The translations under genes and the position numbers were made by a program. Below, one piece after another: positions 50,913-62,129 of a stretch of 64,000 bases of DNA. Location of the stretch: assembly GCF_004339545.1 (NCBI RefSeq), contig NZ_SMGD01000002.1, positions 56,010-120,009 of the forward strand, in the 5' to 3' direction. Within the stretch, counting starts at the first letter, position 1; each line of letters starts with the position of its first letter. The notes under the pieces are model-generated. The model was not told the DNA's origin and did not search any database. It saw only the letters and a list, made by a program, of their open reading frames with translations. The DNA comes from Celerinatantimonas diazotrophica (lineage in GTDB: Bacteria > Pseudomonadota > Gammaproteobacteria > Enterobacterales > Celerinatantimonadaceae).

Positions 50913-51668
50913 CTAAAATTTGTAACCCCGATGCAGCGCCACGATACCACCAGTCAAATTAAAATATTCGACATTTTCAAAACCCACTTGCTCCATCATG
51001 GATTTTAATTTTTCCTGACCTGGATGCATTCGAATCGACTCTGCCAGATACCGATAACTATCAGAATCATGCGCAATCAATTTACCCATGAAGGGCAATA
51101 CCCGGAATGAGTATTGGTCATACACTTTACTTAAAAGTTTATATTGGGGCTTAGAAAACTCGAGAATCAACAATCGCCCACCGGGTTTAAGAACCCGAAA
51201 CATCGATGCCAAAGCCTTATCTTTATCGGTAACATTTCGCAGACCGAAACTAATGGTAATAAGATCAAAGGTATTATCAGGAAACGGCAGTTCTTCAGCA
51301 TTAGCCTGCACAAATCGGACGTTATCCGCAATACCTCGATTACGCAGCTTGGCTCGGCCTACTTTGAGCATCGAGTCATTAATATCAGCCAACACAACTT
51401 GTCCAGAAGGGCCAGTTAAACGAGAAAATTTTGCCGTTAGATCCCCCGTTCCACCTGCTAAATCGAGTACCATTTGCCCAGGACGGATACCGCTGCAATC
51501 GATTGTAAAACGCTTCCAGATGCGATGGATCCCCATCGACATCAGATCGTTCATAATGTCATATTTAGCGGCTACGGAGTGGAATACATCGGCGACCATG
51601 TCGGCCTTTTGAGATTTCTGGACTTGAGTATAGCCAAAGTCGGTCGTTTCGTCCTCATGCTTGTTCAT
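50913..51668 (-). CDS. ubiE: Ubiquinone/menaquinone methyltransferase UbiE
   Basis: A SAM-dependent C-methyltransferase of 251 residues, equal to E. coli. SAM motif I is [18 protein letters not shown]; other blocks are [19 protein letters not shown] and [16 protein letters not shown]. The ATG at 51666-51668 ([14 protein letters not shown]) is chosen because AGGA precedes it and the length matches; the longer frame would add 21 unrelated residues. First gene of ubiE-ubiJ-ubiB. Confidence 0.97.
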   Translation of the reverse strand: MNKHEDETTDFGYTQVQKSQKADMVADVFHSVAAKYDIMNDLMSMGIHRIWKRFTIDCSGIRPGQMVLDLAGGTGDLTAKFSRLTGPSGQVVLADINDSMLKVGRAKLRNRGIADNVRFVQANAEELPFPDNTFDLITISFGLRNVTDKDKALASMFRVLKPGGRLLILEFSKPQYKLLSKVYDQYSFRVLPFMGKLIAHDSDSYRYLAESIRMHPGQEKLKSMMEQVGFENVEYFNLTGGIVALHRGYKF

Positions 51669-51773
51669 ACGAACTTGTCCTGACAAAGAAAGATATTTCG
51701 ATAGTTTACTTGATGGGCAGCCCATAGCCAAATGGCTTCTAAGCTCTCAGGTATTAAACTGCGCTTGGCAAAC

Positions 51774-51804
51774 AAAAAAGTGTGCCCCATGATACCGGAC
51801 ACAC
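51774..51804 (-). terminator. Terminator after glgC
   Basis: On the minus strand GTGTGTCC pairs with GGGCACAC (one G-U pair, 9-nt loop), followed by TTTTTT (51774-51779). It lies 31 bp after the glgC stop and insulates ubiE. Confidence 0.8.
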
Positions 51805-51835
51805 CCTTCTATTTTATTAAAAAACAACGCTGATT

Positions 51836-53086
51836 TTACAACATTTCACTGGTGATCAGTACAACTCCCTGATCGGAGATCGTAAAGCGTTTTGCATCGA
51901 GTTCTTTATCCACACCAATTTGCATGCCATCGGGAATAATACAATCTTCTCCAATAATCGCTTTCTTCACCAGACACCCTTTGCCTACTTTACTCCCTGG
52001 CAATAGGACACTGTCGTGAACCTCACTGCACTCTTCAATACGCACATCAAACGACAACAACGAGTGATGCACATAAGCACCTGAGACGATCACGCCAGCA
52101 GATAGTATGGAATCGACCGCATAGCCACGGCGATCATCATCATCGAAAACAAACTTCGCTCCCGGACGCTGCTTTTGATCGGTGATAATAGGCCAATCTT
52201 TATCATACATATTCAGCTGTGGTTCTGGAGCTAACAGATCCATACTGGCTTCATAATAAGCATCCAAATCCCCAACATCACGCCAGTAACCATTTTTCCC
52301 CGGATGTCCCGTGGGGCCGAAAACATAACCATAGACCCGCCGCTCAGAAAGCAATGATGGAATAATATTGTGGCCAAAATCATGTCCATAGCCGGGCTGG
52401 AGCAATGCTTTGCGTAATTCGCAGTCTAAAACGTCGGTATTAAAAATATAAATTCCCATTGAAACCAACGCCTGCTGTGGATCATGTGGGTCACTCTTAG
52501 GATGATCTGGCTTTTCATCAAAACTAAGCACGCGGCCATCCTTAGCCAGCCCCATGACACCAAACGATGATGCTTTCGCAATTGGCGTACGAAGACAAGC
52601 CACCGTTATCTCAGCATCGTTCTCTGCATGAAAGTTCACCATCCGTGAATAATCCATCTTATAAACATGATCACCACCTAGAATAAGGACGCGATCAAAG
52701 CGATTACTGTCAATGAGATCGAGATTCTGATAAACCGCATCAGCCGTGCCCCGATACCATTCTTCACCAGTACGCTGCTGAGCAGGAATAATGCTAATTT
52801 GTTCATCGAGAGCAGAATGAAAAAACTGCCATCCATGTTGCAAATGCATAATCAGATCTTGAGCCATATATTGAGTTAATATGCCTATTCGACGAATACC
52901 AGAATTTACGCAATTAGATAAAGTGAAATCGATGATACGATATTTGCCACCAAACGAAATAGCTGGCTTAGCGACACGATTAGTAAGATCACGCAAGCGA
53001 GTCCCTTTACCTCCGGCCAAAACCATTGCAGTGGTTCTGCGGATCAGTTGGTTACTCGACAGGTGAGAATAGCGGTTTTCTGACAT
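51836..53086 (-). CDS. glgC: Glucose-1-phosphate adenylyltransferase (ADP-glucose pyrophosphorylase)
   Basis: Makes ADP-glucose for glycogen, 416 residues. The N-terminal nucleotide-binding motif is MVLAGGKGTRLRDLTNR with the allosteric-site region KPAISFGGKYRIIDFTLSNC. Later come the catalytic aspartate region and VLILGGDHVYKMDY; the C-terminal left-handed beta-helix carries GIYVHHSLLSF-like and KKAIIGEDCIIPDGMQIG repeats. No glgA, glgB or glgP lies next to it, so in this genome glgC stands apart from any glycogen operon, at least on this side. Confidence 0.96.
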   Translation of the reverse strand: MSENRYSHLSSNQLIRRTTAMVLAGGKGTRLRDLTNRVAKPAISFGGKYRIIDFTLSNCVNSGIRRIGILTQYMAQDLIMHLQHGWQFFHSALDEQISIIPAQQRTGEEWYRGTADAVYQNLDLIDSNRFDRVLILGGDHVYKMDYSRMVNFHAENDAEITVACLRTPIAKASSFGVMGLAKDGRVLSFDEKPDHPKSDPHDPQQALVSMGIYIFNTDVLDCELRKALLQPGYGHDFGHNIIPSLLSERRVYGYVFGPTGHPGKNGYWRDVGDLDAYYEASMDLLAPEPQLNMYDKDWPIITDQKQRPGAKFVFDDDDRRGYAVDSILSAGVIVSGAYVHHSLLSFDVRIEECSEVHDSVLLPGSKVGKGCLVKKAIIGEDCIIPDGMQIGVDKELDAKRFTISDQGVVLITSEML

Positions 53087-53553
53087 AAACAGCTCCGTAA
53101 TACGATCAGTGATCCCCTCTTACATCATCTTTAAAACCTGCTACAACCTAAATGCAGTTAGCGCAATAAAAGGGACAGCTCCCCCTCATGACTAATGTCA
53201 TGCATAAGATGCTATGCATAAAGTAATGAGAAGACTTCTTTATGAGAGCTTAGTCTAAATATATGAATTCGTCGAAAAATCAACCGAATTAACGCTCTAA
53301 TCGTGCGCTAGTATTCATAATTTCTAATTGCCATTGGAAATCGTGCCACATTGGCACGCTATTAGATTTAGCGGTTGGGGAAAACACTCTTGCGATTAAA
53401 ACCTAAACTATTACAGTGTGTGTCACAAAACTGTCATCAAAAGGAAATATCCTTGTCATCATATTCATCTACTTTGCAAGACGTTAATTGAAAACGACTG
53501 AATGAATCAGACAATGATGTCGATTCTACAAAAAGCTCCCATTAGGAGGGATC
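53087..53553. other. glgC-pstS divergent region
   Basis: No gene is seen. It contains the Pho box at 53420 for pstS. The left part must contain the glgC promoter, with nothing diagnostic noted. Confidence 0.5.
53420..53441 (+). promoter_or_regulatory. Pho box upstream of pstS
   Basis: Two 11-bp repeats: GTGTCAC-AAAA followed directly by CTGTCAT-CAAA, matching the PhoB consensus CTGTCAT-N4-CTGTCAT with two mismatches in the first repeat. A related TTGTCATCATATTCATC follows at 53453. PhoR/PhoB would activate the pst operon under phosphate starvation. Confidence 0.75.
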
Positions 53554-54591
53554 ATGAAATTGATGCGTACAACTGTCGCCGGCATTATGGCGGCTACATT
53601 GTCTCTGACTACGCTGTCAGCTATGGCTGCACAAACAATTACAGGTGCAGGTTCAAGTTTTGCTGGACCTATTTATTCTAAATGGGCAGCAGCATACAAC
53701 AAAAAAACCGGTATTCAGCTGAACTATCAAAGCATTGGCTCATCTGGCGGAATTAAACAGATTAATGCAAAAACCGTTGACTTTGGCGCATCAGACAAGC
53801 CATTATCCGATGCAACTCTGGCTAAAGACGGTCTGGCTCAGTTTCCAACTGTTGTGGGCGGCATCGTTGTTGCAATTAACGTCCCTGGCGTAAAACCAAA
53901 TCAAATGGTTCTTGATGGCAAAGTATTGGGTGATATCTACTTAGGTAAAATCAAAAAGTGGAATGATCCAGCAATTGAAAAATTGAATCCAAATCTGAAA
54001 CTGCCTGATATGTCAATCGCAGTTGTGCGTCGTGCCGATGGTTCAGGGACTTCATTTGTCTTTACTGGCTATCTGTCAAAAGTAAATAGCCAGTGGAAAT
54101 CACAAGTCGGTCAAGGTACAACTGTGAACTGGCCTGTTGGTTTAGGTGGCAAAGGGAATGATGGTGTAGCTGCATTTGTTCAGCGTGTTCGCGGTGCCAT
54201 CGGTTATGTTGAATATGCTTACGCAAAACAGAACCACTTAACCTATACCAAAATGAAAAACCATGACGGCGAAATCTTAAGTCCAACTCGTGCTAACTTT
54301 AGTGCCGCTGCCGCTGGTGCTGACTGGTCAAGAACGTTCCAGCAGGACTTAACAGACAAAAAAGGATCGCACGCGTGGCCTATTACTTCAGGAACTTTCA
54401 TTTTGATGCATACGCATCCTGAAAATCCTGCGCGAATTAAACAAGTCATGAAATTTGTTGATTTCGGATTCAAACATCCAGCATTAGCAAAATCATTAGA
54501 CTATGCGCCACTGCCTAAATCAGTCATAAAAGTCATTCATCATGAATGGGCTACTAAATTTAAAGGCGCTAATGGAAAAGCAATCTGGTAA
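53554..54591 (+). CDS. pstS: Phosphate-binding protein PstS
   Basis: The periplasmic phosphate receptor of the Pst transporter, 345 residues. It has a signal peptide (residues 1-25, cut after AMA), then [19 protein letters not shown] with the phosphate-binding residues, and [17 protein letters not shown] precedes the ATG. A hairpin follows at 54631, so pstS mRNA can be more abundant than the rest of the operon. Confidence 0.97.
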   Translation: MKLMRTTVAGIMAATLSLTTLSAMAAQTITGAGSSFAGPIYSKWAAAYNKKTGIQLNYQSIGSSGGIKQINAKTVDFGASDKPLSDATLAKDGLAQFPTVVGGIVVAINVPGVKPNQMVLDGKVLGDIYLGKIKKWNDPAIEKLNPNLKLPDMSIAVVRRADGSGTSFVFTGYLSKVNSQWKSQVGQGTTVNWPVGLGGKGNDGVAAFVQRVRGAIGYVEYAYAKQNHLTYTKMKNHDGEILSPTRANFSAAAAGADWSRTFQQDLTDKKGSHAWPITSGTFILMHTHPENPARIKQVMKFVDFGFKHPALAKSLDYAPLPKSVIKVIHHEWATKFKGANGKAIW

Positions 54592-54630
54592 GTGACAATT
54601 CTTACCAATGCCTCTTCTAAACAAGTCATT

Positions 54631-54655
54631 CCCTTCCCTTACTTTAAGGGGAGGG
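54631..54655 (+). terminator. Attenuating hairpin between pstS and pstC
   Basis: CCCTTCCCTTA pairs with TAAGGGGAGGG over 11 bp (one G-U pair, 3-nt loop), followed by AGTTTGTTTAT. The poor U-tract suggests partial termination or mRNA-end protection, allowing PstS in excess of PstCAB. Confidence 0.65.
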
Positions 54656-54698
54656 AGTTTGTTTATATTAAATTAGCAATAAAATAATAGAGAGAGTT

Positions 54699-55655
54699 AT
54701 GGTGCAACCGCTAAGAAAAGCGCCCAGCAAACTAACTGACCGCCTATTTGCTGCGATGGTTCGTATCGCTGCAATTGTGACACTGTTAGTCTTAGGTGGC
54801 ATTATTGTGTCGCTGGTTATTTCGTCGATGCCAACCATCCGCGAATTTGGACTGTCATTCCTTTGGCTCAAAGAGTGGAATCCACCGGCAGATAAGTACG
54901 GCGCTCTGATCCCAATTTATGGCACATTGGTGACCTCTTTCATAGCCTTGCTTATTGCTGTTCCAGTGAGTTTTGGAATCGCATTATTCTTAACCGAGTT
55001 ATCACCAAACTGGCTCAAACGTCCTTTAGGGATTGCTATTGAATTGTTAGCCGCAATTCCCAGTATCGTTTATGGGATGTGGGGATTATTTATCTTTTCC
55101 CCACTGTTTGCACAATATTTTCAACAACCGTTGGGAAACCTCCTCTCTAATGTCCCGTTAATCGGTTTCTTGTTCTCCGGTCCAGCATTCGGAATTGGGA
55201 TTTTAACGGCAGGCGTGATCCTCGCAATTATGATTATTCCGTACATTTCATCGGTGATACGTGATGTATTTGAACGCACTCCCCCAATGATGAAAGAATC
55301 GGCCTATGGTCTTGGCTGTACGACTTGGGAAGTCATCTGGCATATCGTCTTACCCTTTACCAAAAATGGGGTCATTGGTGGTATTATGTTGGGTTTAGGA
55401 CGTGCACTAGGGGAAACCATGGCGGTTACATTTGTCATCGGGAACACCTACAATATGTCGAGTTTTTCGCTGTATCAGCCTGGGAACAGTATTACCTCAG
55501 CGCTTGCTAATGAATTTGCCGAAGCCGCTCCTGGCCTTCATACCTCTGCCTTAATGGAATTAGGGCTCATCTTATTTGTCATCACCTTTATCGTTCTGGC
55601 GTTATCAAAATTGATGATTTTTCGCCTATCAAAAAATGAGGGGCGCAAATCATGA
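54699..55655 (+). CDS. pstC: Phosphate ABC transporter permease PstC
   Basis: An inner-membrane permease of 318 residues with six membrane segments. The EAA-type loop contacting PstB reads [20 protein letters not shown]. It overlaps pstA by 4 bp (ATGA). Starting ATG has GAGAGAG upstream. Confidence 0.96.
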   Translation: MVQPLRKAPSKLTDRLFAAMVRIAAIVTLLVLGGIIVSLVISSMPTIREFGLSFLWLKEWNPPADKYGALIPIYGTLVTSFIALLIAVPVSFGIALFLTELSPNWLKRPLGIAIELLAAIPSIVYGMWGLFIFSPLFAQYFQQPLGNLLSNVPLIGFLFSGPAFGIGILTAGVILAIMIIPYISSVIRDVFERTPPMMKESAYGLGCTTWEVIWHIVLPFTKNGVIGGIMLGLGRALGETMAVTFVIGNTYNMSSFSLYQPGNSITSALANEFAEAAPGLHTSALMELGLILFVITFIVLALSKLMIFRLSKNEGRKS

Positions 55656-56542
55656 GCACAACTGCCGAATTACAAAAGCAAAAGATTGCCATTTCACGCA
55701 CTAAAATGCAGGGCAAACGACGTCTTAAAAACCGTATCGCATTGTTCTTATCATTGCTAACAATGCTCTTTGGTCTATTTTGGCTGGCCTGGATTTTGTA
55801 TTCAACGTTGACCAAAGGGGTTTCAGGACTAAGTTTACAACTGTTTACTGAATCGACCCCACCGCCGAATTCAACCGAAGGTGGGCTAGCAAATGCCATC
55901 GTCGGTAGTGGCTTGTTTGTATTTTGGTCCACTGTCATTGGTACGCCACTGGGCATTTTAGCTGGTATTTATCTAGCCGAATATGGCAAAGAATCACCGC
56001 TGGCGGGGGTGACACGTTTTATTAACGATATCCTCTTATCAGCACCATCGATCGTTGTAGGGTTATTTATTTACTCTATTGTGGTGATGAATACGGGTCA
56101 TTTCTCAGGCTGGGCAGGGGTTCTATCTCTGGCACTATTACAGATCCCTATTATCGTGCGAACCACTGAAAACATGCTTAAACTGGTACCGAACAGTTTA
56201 CGTGAAGCCGCCTATGCGCTGGGCACACCGAAATGGAAAATTATCCTGTCGATTACCTTAAAGTCATCGGTCTCAGGAATCATCACCGGGGTGCTGCTAG
56301 CGATCGCCCGAATTGCCGGAGAAACGGCACCATTGCTATTTACAGCATTGTCGAACCAGTTCTACAACACTGACTTAAGTAATCCAACCGCCAGTTTGCC
56401 AGTGATTATCTTTAACTTTGCGATGAGCGCCTTCAGTTCATGGCAACAATTAGCTTGGGCTGGCGTATTATTGATTACAGTCTTTGTATTACTACTGAAT
56501 ATTTTAGCTCGCGTTATTTTCGCAAAAAAACAGCGTGGATAA
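55652..56542 (+). CDS. pstA: Phosphate ABC transporter permease PstA
   Basis: The second permease, 296 residues with six membrane segments. Its EAA loop is [20 protein letters not shown]. The N-terminus has a short basic cytoplasmic part ([14 protein letters not shown]) before the first membrane segment. Confidence 0.96.
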   Translation: MSTTAELQKQKIAISRTKMQGKRRLKNRIALFLSLLTMLFGLFWLAWILYSTLTKGVSGLSLQLFTESTPPPNSTEGGLANAIVGSGLFVFWSTVIGTPLGILAGIYLAEYGKESPLAGVTRFINDILLSAPSIVVGLFIYSIVVMNTGHFSGWAGVLSLALLQIPIIVRTTENMLKLVPNSLREAAYALGTPKWKIILSITLKSSVSGIITGVLLAIARIAGETAPLLFTALSNQFYNTDLSNPTASLPVIIFNFAMSAFSSWQQLAWAGVLLITVFVLLLNILARVIFAKKQRG

Positions 56543-56584
56543 GCCGTTAGCCATCGGATCTACGAGATTAAGAGAGACGTTTGA

Positions 56585-57361
56585 ATGAGTACTGAAACCC
56601 CGATCACCGATCCTAAAATTCAAGTGCGTGGCATGAATTTCTTCTACGGTAAATTCCATGCCCTCAAAGATATCAATATGGATGTTGCAACCAATAAAGT
56701 GACCGCTTTTATCGGCCCATCCGGATGTGGCAAATCCACGTTATTGCGCACATTTAACAAAATGTATGACCTTTACTCAGAGCAGCGCGCTGAAGGCGAG
56801 ATCCTGCTCGATGGTCAAAATATTCTGGCCGAGAGTCAGGATGTGTCATTACTTCGAGCTCAAGTAGGGATGGTATTTCAAAAACCGACCCCCTTCCCAA
56901 TGTCGATCTACGACAACATTGCCTTTGGGGTTCGCTTATTTGAGAAATTATCGCGTCCAGAAATGGATGAGCGTGTCCAGTGGGCTCTGGAAAAGGCTGC
57001 GCTGTGGACTGAAACGAAAGATAAGCTACACAACAGCGGTAACAGCCTTTCGGGTGGTCAGCAGCAACGTCTGTGTATTGCTCGTGGTATTGCAATTCGT
57101 CCAGAAGTGCTATTGTTGGATGAACCGTGCTCTGCATTGGACCCAATTTCAACGGGTCGCATTGAAGAGCTCATTAGTGAGCTAAAATCAGAGTATACCG
57201 TTGTCATCGTCACCCATAATATGCAACAAGCGGCTCGCTGCTCTGATTACACTGCCTTTATGTATTTAGGTGAGTTGATTGAATTTAACGACACCAATAC
57301 ATTGTTTACAACCCCCGGCCAACGGCAAACCGAAGACTATATAACTGGCCGTTATGGTTAA
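56585..57361 (+). CDS. pstB: Phosphate ABC transporter ATPase PstB
   Basis: An ABC ATPase of 258 residues. Walker A is [16 protein letters not shown], the signature is [16 protein letters not shown], Walker B is [11 protein letters not shown], and the H-loop is [12 protein letters not shown]. It energises PstSCA, and with PhoU it signals phosphate status to PhoR. Confidence 0.97.
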   Translation: MSTETPITDPKIQVRGMNFFYGKFHALKDINMDVATNKVTAFIGPSGCGKSTLLRTFNKMYDLYSEQRAEGEILLDGQNILAESQDVSLLRAQVGMVFQKPTPFPMSIYDNIAFGVRLFEKLSRPEMDERVQWALEKAALWTETKDKLHNSGNSLSGGQQQRLCIARGIAIRPEVLLLDEPCSALDPISTGRIEELISELKSEYTVVIVTHNMQQAARCSDYTAFMYLGELIEFNDTNTLFTTPGQRQTEDYITGRYG

Positions 57362-57378
57362 CATCAGGAGCCTAAATA

Positions 57379-58110
57379 ATGGATAACCTCAACATCAATA
57401 AACATATTTCGGCTCAATACAACGCTGAGCTGGAATCCGTACGCAACCAAGTTTTAACCATGGGCGGGCTGGTCGAGAAACAGCTAACCGATGCGATTAA
57501 GGCAATGAACAAAGGCGACGCCGAACTGGCACAAACCGTGATTGACAATGACCAAAAAGTCAACGCAATGGAAGTCAGCATCGACGAAGCCTGCACCCAG
57601 ATTATTGCCAAGCGGCAGCCAACCGCTAGCGATTTACGGTTGATCATGGCGATTATTCGAACCGTTTCTGAGCTCGAACGCATTGGTGATGAAGCCGATA
57701 AAATCTGCCGTACGGCATTGGAAAAATTCTCCAATCAACACCAAACATTGTTAGTTAGCTTAGAGTCACTGGGCAATCATACTATTCAGATGCTCCACGA
57801 TGTGCTGGATGTATTAGCCCGTTTGGACATTGAACAAGGGATCCAAGTTTACCGCGAAGACAAAAAGGTAGACCGTGAATATGAAGGTGTTGTGCGTCAG
57901 TTGATGACCTACATGATGGAAGATCCACGCACGATCCCCAATGTCATGACCGCCATGCTCTGTGCTCGAGCCATTGAACGTATCGGTGACCGAGTTCAGA
58001 ATATCTGTGAGTTTGTATTCTATCTGGTCAAAGGCAAAGACTTCCGCCATGTCGACAGCGAATCATTAGAAAAACTGTTGTCAGATGTCACGCCACCAGC
58101 CCAAAAATAA
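57379..58110 (+). CDS. phoU: Phosphate signalling protein PhoU
   Basis: A helical regulator of 243 residues with two similar three-helix bundles. The metal-binding E-x-x-x-D patterns appear in [18 protein letters not shown] and [16 protein letters not shown]. It links Pst transport to PhoR and closes the operon, followed by a terminator at 58116. Confidence 0.97.
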   Translation: MDNLNINKHISAQYNAELESVRNQVLTMGGLVEKQLTDAIKAMNKGDAELAQTVIDNDQKVNAMEVSIDEACTQIIAKRQPTASDLRLIMAIIRTVSELERIGDEADKICRTALEKFSNQHQTLLVSLESLGNHTIQMLHDVLDVLARLDIEQGIQVYREDKKVDREYEGVVRQLMTYMMEDPRTIPNVMTAMLCARAIERIGDRVQNICEFVFYLVKGKDFRHVDSESLEKLLSDVTPPAQK

Positions 58111-58115
58111 TGGAC

Positions 58116-58146
58116 GGGGCAATCATTCTTCGATTGCCCCTGTTTT
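58116..58146 (+). terminator. Terminator after phoU
   Basis: GGGGCAATC pairs with GATTGCCCC (9-bp stem, 7-nt loop), followed by TGTTTTAA. Confidence 0.88.
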
Positions 58147-58395
58147 AACGCTCTGCTCTGTTTACCAACACCAGTGTGCTCTTAAATTCTATCCAACAAC
58201 CAGCGTTCTTAACCATAATTAAGCTATTTCGTAGCCATATTTACTAGCTTTTGCGCTGCGTTTAATCATCCCTACTGTTTAGCCTTGAAGTCTATAGATA
58301 TCCCGTATCAGCAATGTTAATGTGATAAATAACAAGTCATTCATATTGACGCAATTTCAAGTCACAACAGTAAACTTAAACGAGGACAGGCAGCG

Positions 58396-59502
58396 ATGAA
58401 TGTAGGTTTTGTGGGATGGCGCGGAATGGTTGGTTCCGTACTCATGCAACGAATGCAGGAAGAAAATGATTTTGCCAAAATCACCCCCGTATTTTTCACC
58501 ACCTCACAAATTGGGCAAAAGGGACCAGAAATTGGTGGGAGTCAACCGTTAAAAGATGCCTCAGCGATTGCAGAACTCGCTAAGATGGATGTCATTGTTA
58601 CCTGTCAAGGGGGCGATTACACCAAAGCCACTTACCCGCAATTACGTGAGTCAGGCTGGCAAGGCTATTGGATTGATGCCGCTTCAACCCTACGGATGGT
58701 TGATGAGTCGGTTATCATTCTTGATCCTGTCAACCGACATGTCATCGACAAAGCCTTGGCTGAAGGGACTAAAACATTCATCGGTGGCAACTGTACCGTT
58801 TCACTGATGCTGATTGCCTTAGCCGGTTTATTTGAAAAAGATCTCATCGAATGGGTCACGCCAATGACCTATCAAGCCGCATCTGGCGCAGGCGCACGCA
58901 ATATGCGAGAACTGCTATCACAGATGGGCGAATTACACGATTGTGTTGCTGATGAGCTCAATTCGCCCTCTTCAGCTATCTTAGAAATTGATCGTAAAGT
59001 CGCAGCTAAAATGCGCGCGGACAGCTTTCCAACCGATCAATTTGGGGTCCCTCTGGCTGGTAGCTTAATTCCATGGATTGATGCCGAATTGCCCTCAGGC
59101 CAGAGTAAAGAAGAATGGAAAGCGCAAGCCGAAGCTAATAAAATTTTAGGTCAGAGTGATGCTCCAGTACCCATCGATGGCTTGTGTGTGCGCGTTGGCG
59201 CAATGCGCTGTCATGCTCAGGCTCTGACGATTAAACTGAAAAAGGACCTGCCGGTGAGCGAAATTGAATCCATTTTGGCAAACCATAATCCATGGGTAAA
59301 AGTCATCGCCAATGAAAAACAACTGAGCATGCAAGAACTCTCGCCAACGAAAGTCACTGGTACACTCAATGTCCCCATTGGTCGAATTCGTAAGCTGGCC
59401 ATGGGGGGTGAATATATTTCAGCATTTACCGTCGGTGATCAACTGTTATGGGGCGCAGCCGAACCATTACGCCGGATGCTAAATATTTTACAACAGGCTT
59501 AA
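58396..59502 (+). CDS. asd: Aspartate-semialdehyde dehydrogenase
   Basis: Makes aspartate semialdehyde, the branch point to lysine, diaminopimelate, methionine and threonine. It has 368 residues, E. coli type. The NADP motif is [18 protein letters not shown], the catalytic cysteine is in [17 protein letters not shown], and [16 protein letters not shown] holds the active-site histidine. AGGACAGGC precedes the ATG. The upstream 285 bp show no lysine riboswitch pattern. Confidence 0.97.
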   Translation: MNVGFVGWRGMVGSVLMQRMQEENDFAKITPVFFTTSQIGQKGPEIGGSQPLKDASAIAELAKMDVIVTCQGGDYTKATYPQLRESGWQGYWIDAASTLRMVDESVIILDPVNRHVIDKALAEGTKTFIGGNCTVSLMLIALAGLFEKDLIEWVTPMTYQAASGAGARNMRELLSQMGELHDCVADELNSPSSAILEIDRKVAAKMRADSFPTDQFGVPLAGSLIPWIDAELPSGQSKEEWKAQAEANKILGQSDAPVPIDGLCVRVGAMRCHAQALTIKLKKDLPVSEIESILANHNPWVKVIANEKQLSMQELSPTKVTGTLNVPIGRIRKLAMGGEYISAFTVGDQLLWGAAEPLRRMLNILQQA

Positions 59503-59503
59503 A

Positions 59504-59914
59504 TTAAAGCACTTTTGAGCGCAGTGCCTTTTTCGAGCTGCGCTGACTTTTCTTATCCAGGCGTCGGCGCACCGACGCCTTAGTTGGCTTGGTCTTTTTG
59601 CGTTTTTTATTTTGATGTAAGGCTTTCGCAACCAACTCAACGAGCCGTTTTTTCGCATCATCTAAATTAAGTTGGTAGGTCCGATGCATCTGCGCTTTGA
59701 TCACCACCTCTGCTTGAGCGGTAATACGCTGATCCGAATAATTCTTCAAACGTTGTTGCTGAGCATAACTTAAACCACTGCGGGTGATATCTAAACGCAG
59801 TTCAACGGCCGAAGCCACTTTATTGACATTCTGCCCGCCTGGACCACTAGAGCGAATCTGAGAAATCTTAATCGCATCTTCATCGATCGATACACCTGGT
59901 TTAACCAGCAACAT
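59504..59914 (-). CDS. arfB: Peptidyl-tRNA hydrolase ArfB, ribosome rescue
   Basis: Frees stalled ribosomes by hydrolysing peptidyl-tRNA at the A-site-empty ribosome; 136 residues. The catalytic GGQ is in RSSGPGGQNVNKVASAV. The long basic C-terminal tail (KKRKKTKPTKASVRRRLDKK) enters the mRNA channel. It meets asd tail to tail with 1 bp between stops. Confidence 0.96.
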   Translation of the reverse strand: MLLVKPGVSIDEDAIKISQIRSSGPGGQNVNKVASAVELRLDITRSGLSYAQQQRLKNYSDQRITAQAEVVIKAQMHRTYQLNLDDAKKRLVELVAKALHQNKKRKKTKPTKASVRRRLDKKSQRSSKKALRSKVL

Positions 59915-59950
59915 GGATAATTCTCCTTGAACGACAAACCCAAGCTTTCA

Positions 59951-60565
59951 TTAATAACGCCGAACCATCAGCGTTGGGAGTGATAGATGGTAACGAATCG
60001 CCACCAATCGGATCAACAAAGCCGTTAAAATACATAGGAGAGTGCTGATCCAAAAAGGTGAGTGAACACTTACTGATAAAATCCAAACAATCCCCCCGGC
60101 TAAACATGCCGTTGCATAGATCTCTTGGCGCAAGACCAGCGGAACCCGATTGGCTAGAACATCGCGCAACATGCCCCCACCACAGGCGGTGATAATCCCC
60201 ATGAGCACACAGATCGAAAGAGGCGCACCACTTTGTCGAGCTTTAACGGCACCAATCGCCATAAAGGTTGCCATACCAATCGCATCTGCTACTGGCAATA
60301 ACCACCAAGGCAACGTTTTTAACCGCCACAAGCCAACCAAGCTGATGATACAAGCGCCCAGAATCACCCACAGATAAGCAAGTTGATGCACCCAAAAAAC
60401 CGGGGTGTCACCAAGCGCCATATCACGCATCGTCCCTCCGCCAATTGCCGTACAGGTGGCTAAAACTAGCGCACCAAAAGGGTCCATCCGCCGTCCTGTG
60501 GCCACTAATACGCCTGAGACTGCAAACACTGCCGTCCCAAAATAATCCAAAACTGTAATTAACAT
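59951..60565 (-). CDS. yicG: TRIC-family (UPF0126) membrane protein YicG
   Basis: A 204-residue inner-membrane protein with about six segments in two repeats. Each repeat has the glycine-rich kink of the TRIC family: CTAIGGGTMRDMALGD and TACGGGMLRDVLANRV. Prokaryotic TRIC proteins are trimeric cation (potassium) channels. It follows arfB on the same strand, 36 bp upstream of it. Confidence 0.9.
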   Translation of the reverse strand: MLITVLDYFGTAVFAVSGVLVATGRRMDPFGALVLATCTAIGGGTMRDMALGDTPVFWVHQLAYLWVILGACIISLVGLWRLKTLPWWLLPVADAIGMATFMAIGAVKARQSGAPLSICVLMGIITACGGGMLRDVLANRVPLVLRQEIYATACLAGGIVWILSVSVHSPFWISTLLCILTALLIRLVAIRYHLSLPTLMVRRY

Positions 60566-60694
60566 TTTCCGCTCTTAGACCATCGCTGTTTAACGCGCCT
60601 ATTAGACCCAATTTGCTCCCTAGATGCCAGCGACAAAGTTGAGCGAATTGCCAATCGGCTCTATGATCAACTAAGAATCAAAAAGGAGTCTGGA

Positions 60695-62110
60695 ATGGCA
60701 AAATTAGTTTGGTTTCGACATGACCTGCGAACCCTGGATAACCCCATGCTCAACTATGCCTGTCGTAGCGGCCAACCTGTTTATGGATGCTATCTCATCA
60801 CGGCCCAGCAATGGCAGCGCCAAAATCACAGCCCTTTACGTAATCAATATGTCCTCAATCGCCTGAGCGCATTGCGCCAAGAACTCGCTGATTGTCATAT
60901 TCCATTGATCATAAAAAGCTGCGATGACTATGACGGCTGCCTATACGAGCTCGAGCAGTTATGTATGCAACTGGCTATCGATGAAGTGGTTATGGGCGCC
61001 GAGTATGGACTCTGGGAACGCCAGCGCGACGAGAAAATTCATGCCGCATTAGCCACGCAGTCTATCCCAATGACCCGTTTTACCAGTCAGGTGCTCGTTG
61101 CCCCAGGCGAAGTCACTACAGCTCAAGGTCAGCCATACCGAGTCTTCACCCCTTTTTCTAAAGCATGGAAAGCCCAGTTATCATTGCACGAACTGTCGCC
61201 GCTAGCCGCCCCCAAGCAACACCCCCAAAACACCAAAATCGATGAAGGGCTAAGCGATGCTCAGCTCACTCGCTTCGCGGGTGGCGAAAGCTGCTGGCCG
61301 GTCACTCAAGAGCAAGTACTCAACCATCTCAATCTCTTTGTCAAACAGAAAGTCAGTCATTACCAACAATGGCGAGATTTTCCCAGTGAACCTGCAACCA
61401 GCCGCCTGTCGGTTGCACTTGCCCATGGGGTATTCTCCACCGCTCAAGCACTGCATTTATTACAACAGTCATACCCTGAACAATATCTTGACCCAAAAAC
61501 GGGTCCTGGTTGTTGGCTGAATGAGCTAATCTGGCGCGAATTTTATATTCAGCTGCTCGCCCAGTTTGACACAATCAGCCAAGGGTTAGCCTTTAAAAGT
61601 GAAACTCGTGCCATTCAATGGGAGCAGAACCCCGCCGCACTAACGGCTTGGCAGCAGGGAAAAACAGGGATCCCAATTGTTGATGCAGGCATGCGCCAAC
61701 TCAATGAAATTGGCTGGATGCATAACCGCGTCAGGATGATCTGCGCCTCATTTTTATGTAAGAACCTCTGGCTCGACTGGCGCGAGGGCGAAAAATACTT
61801 CATGAGTAAACTCATTGATGGCCATTTGGCCAGCAACAACGGGGGTTGGCAGTGGAGCGCTTCCACTGGCACCGATGCAGCCCCCTATTTTCGTGTATTT
61901 AACCCCATCAGTCAGAGTCAGAAATTCGATCCCCAAGGAGACTATATTCGCCACTGGGTGAACGAGCTTGCATCACTATCAGCAGCGCAAATCCACGACC
62001 CCGACAACACAGTACGGCAAAAGGTCAATTACCCACAACCGCTGGTCGATCTGAAACAATCACGTAAACAGGCGATTGCGCGCTTTGCTGCGCAAACGAA
62101 AAGAGACTAA
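60695..62110 (+). CDS. phrB: Deoxyribodipyrimidine photolyase
   Basis: Repairs UV pyrimidine dimers with light; 471 residues (E. coli 472). The N-terminal alpha/beta antenna domain begins KLVWFRHDLRTLDN, and the FAD domain contains GIPIVDAGMRQLNEIGWMHN and LASNNGGWQWSASTGTDAAP. AAGGAG precedes the ATG. It is a single gene. Confidence 0.97.
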   Translation: MAKLVWFRHDLRTLDNPMLNYACRSGQPVYGCYLITAQQWQRQNHSPLRNQYVLNRLSALRQELADCHIPLIIKSCDDYDGCLYELEQLCMQLAIDEVVMGAEYGLWERQRDEKIHAALATQSIPMTRFTSQVLVAPGEVTTAQGQPYRVFTPFSKAWKAQLSLHELSPLAAPKQHPQNTKIDEGLSDAQLTRFAGGESCWPVTQEQVLNHLNLFVKQKVSHYQQWRDFPSEPATSRLSVALAHGVFSTAQALHLLQQSYPEQYLDPKTGPGCWLNELIWREFYIQLLAQFDTISQGLAFKSETRAIQWEQNPAALTAWQQGKTGIPIVDAGMRQLNEIGWMHNRVRMICASFLCKNLWLDWREGEKYFMSKLIDGHLASNNGGWQWSASTGTDAAPYFRVFNPISQSQKFDPQGDYIRHWVNELASLSAAQIHDPDNTVRQKVNYPQPLVDLKQSRKQAIARFAAQTKRD

Positions 62111-62129
62111 AACTAAAGTAAGAACAGAC

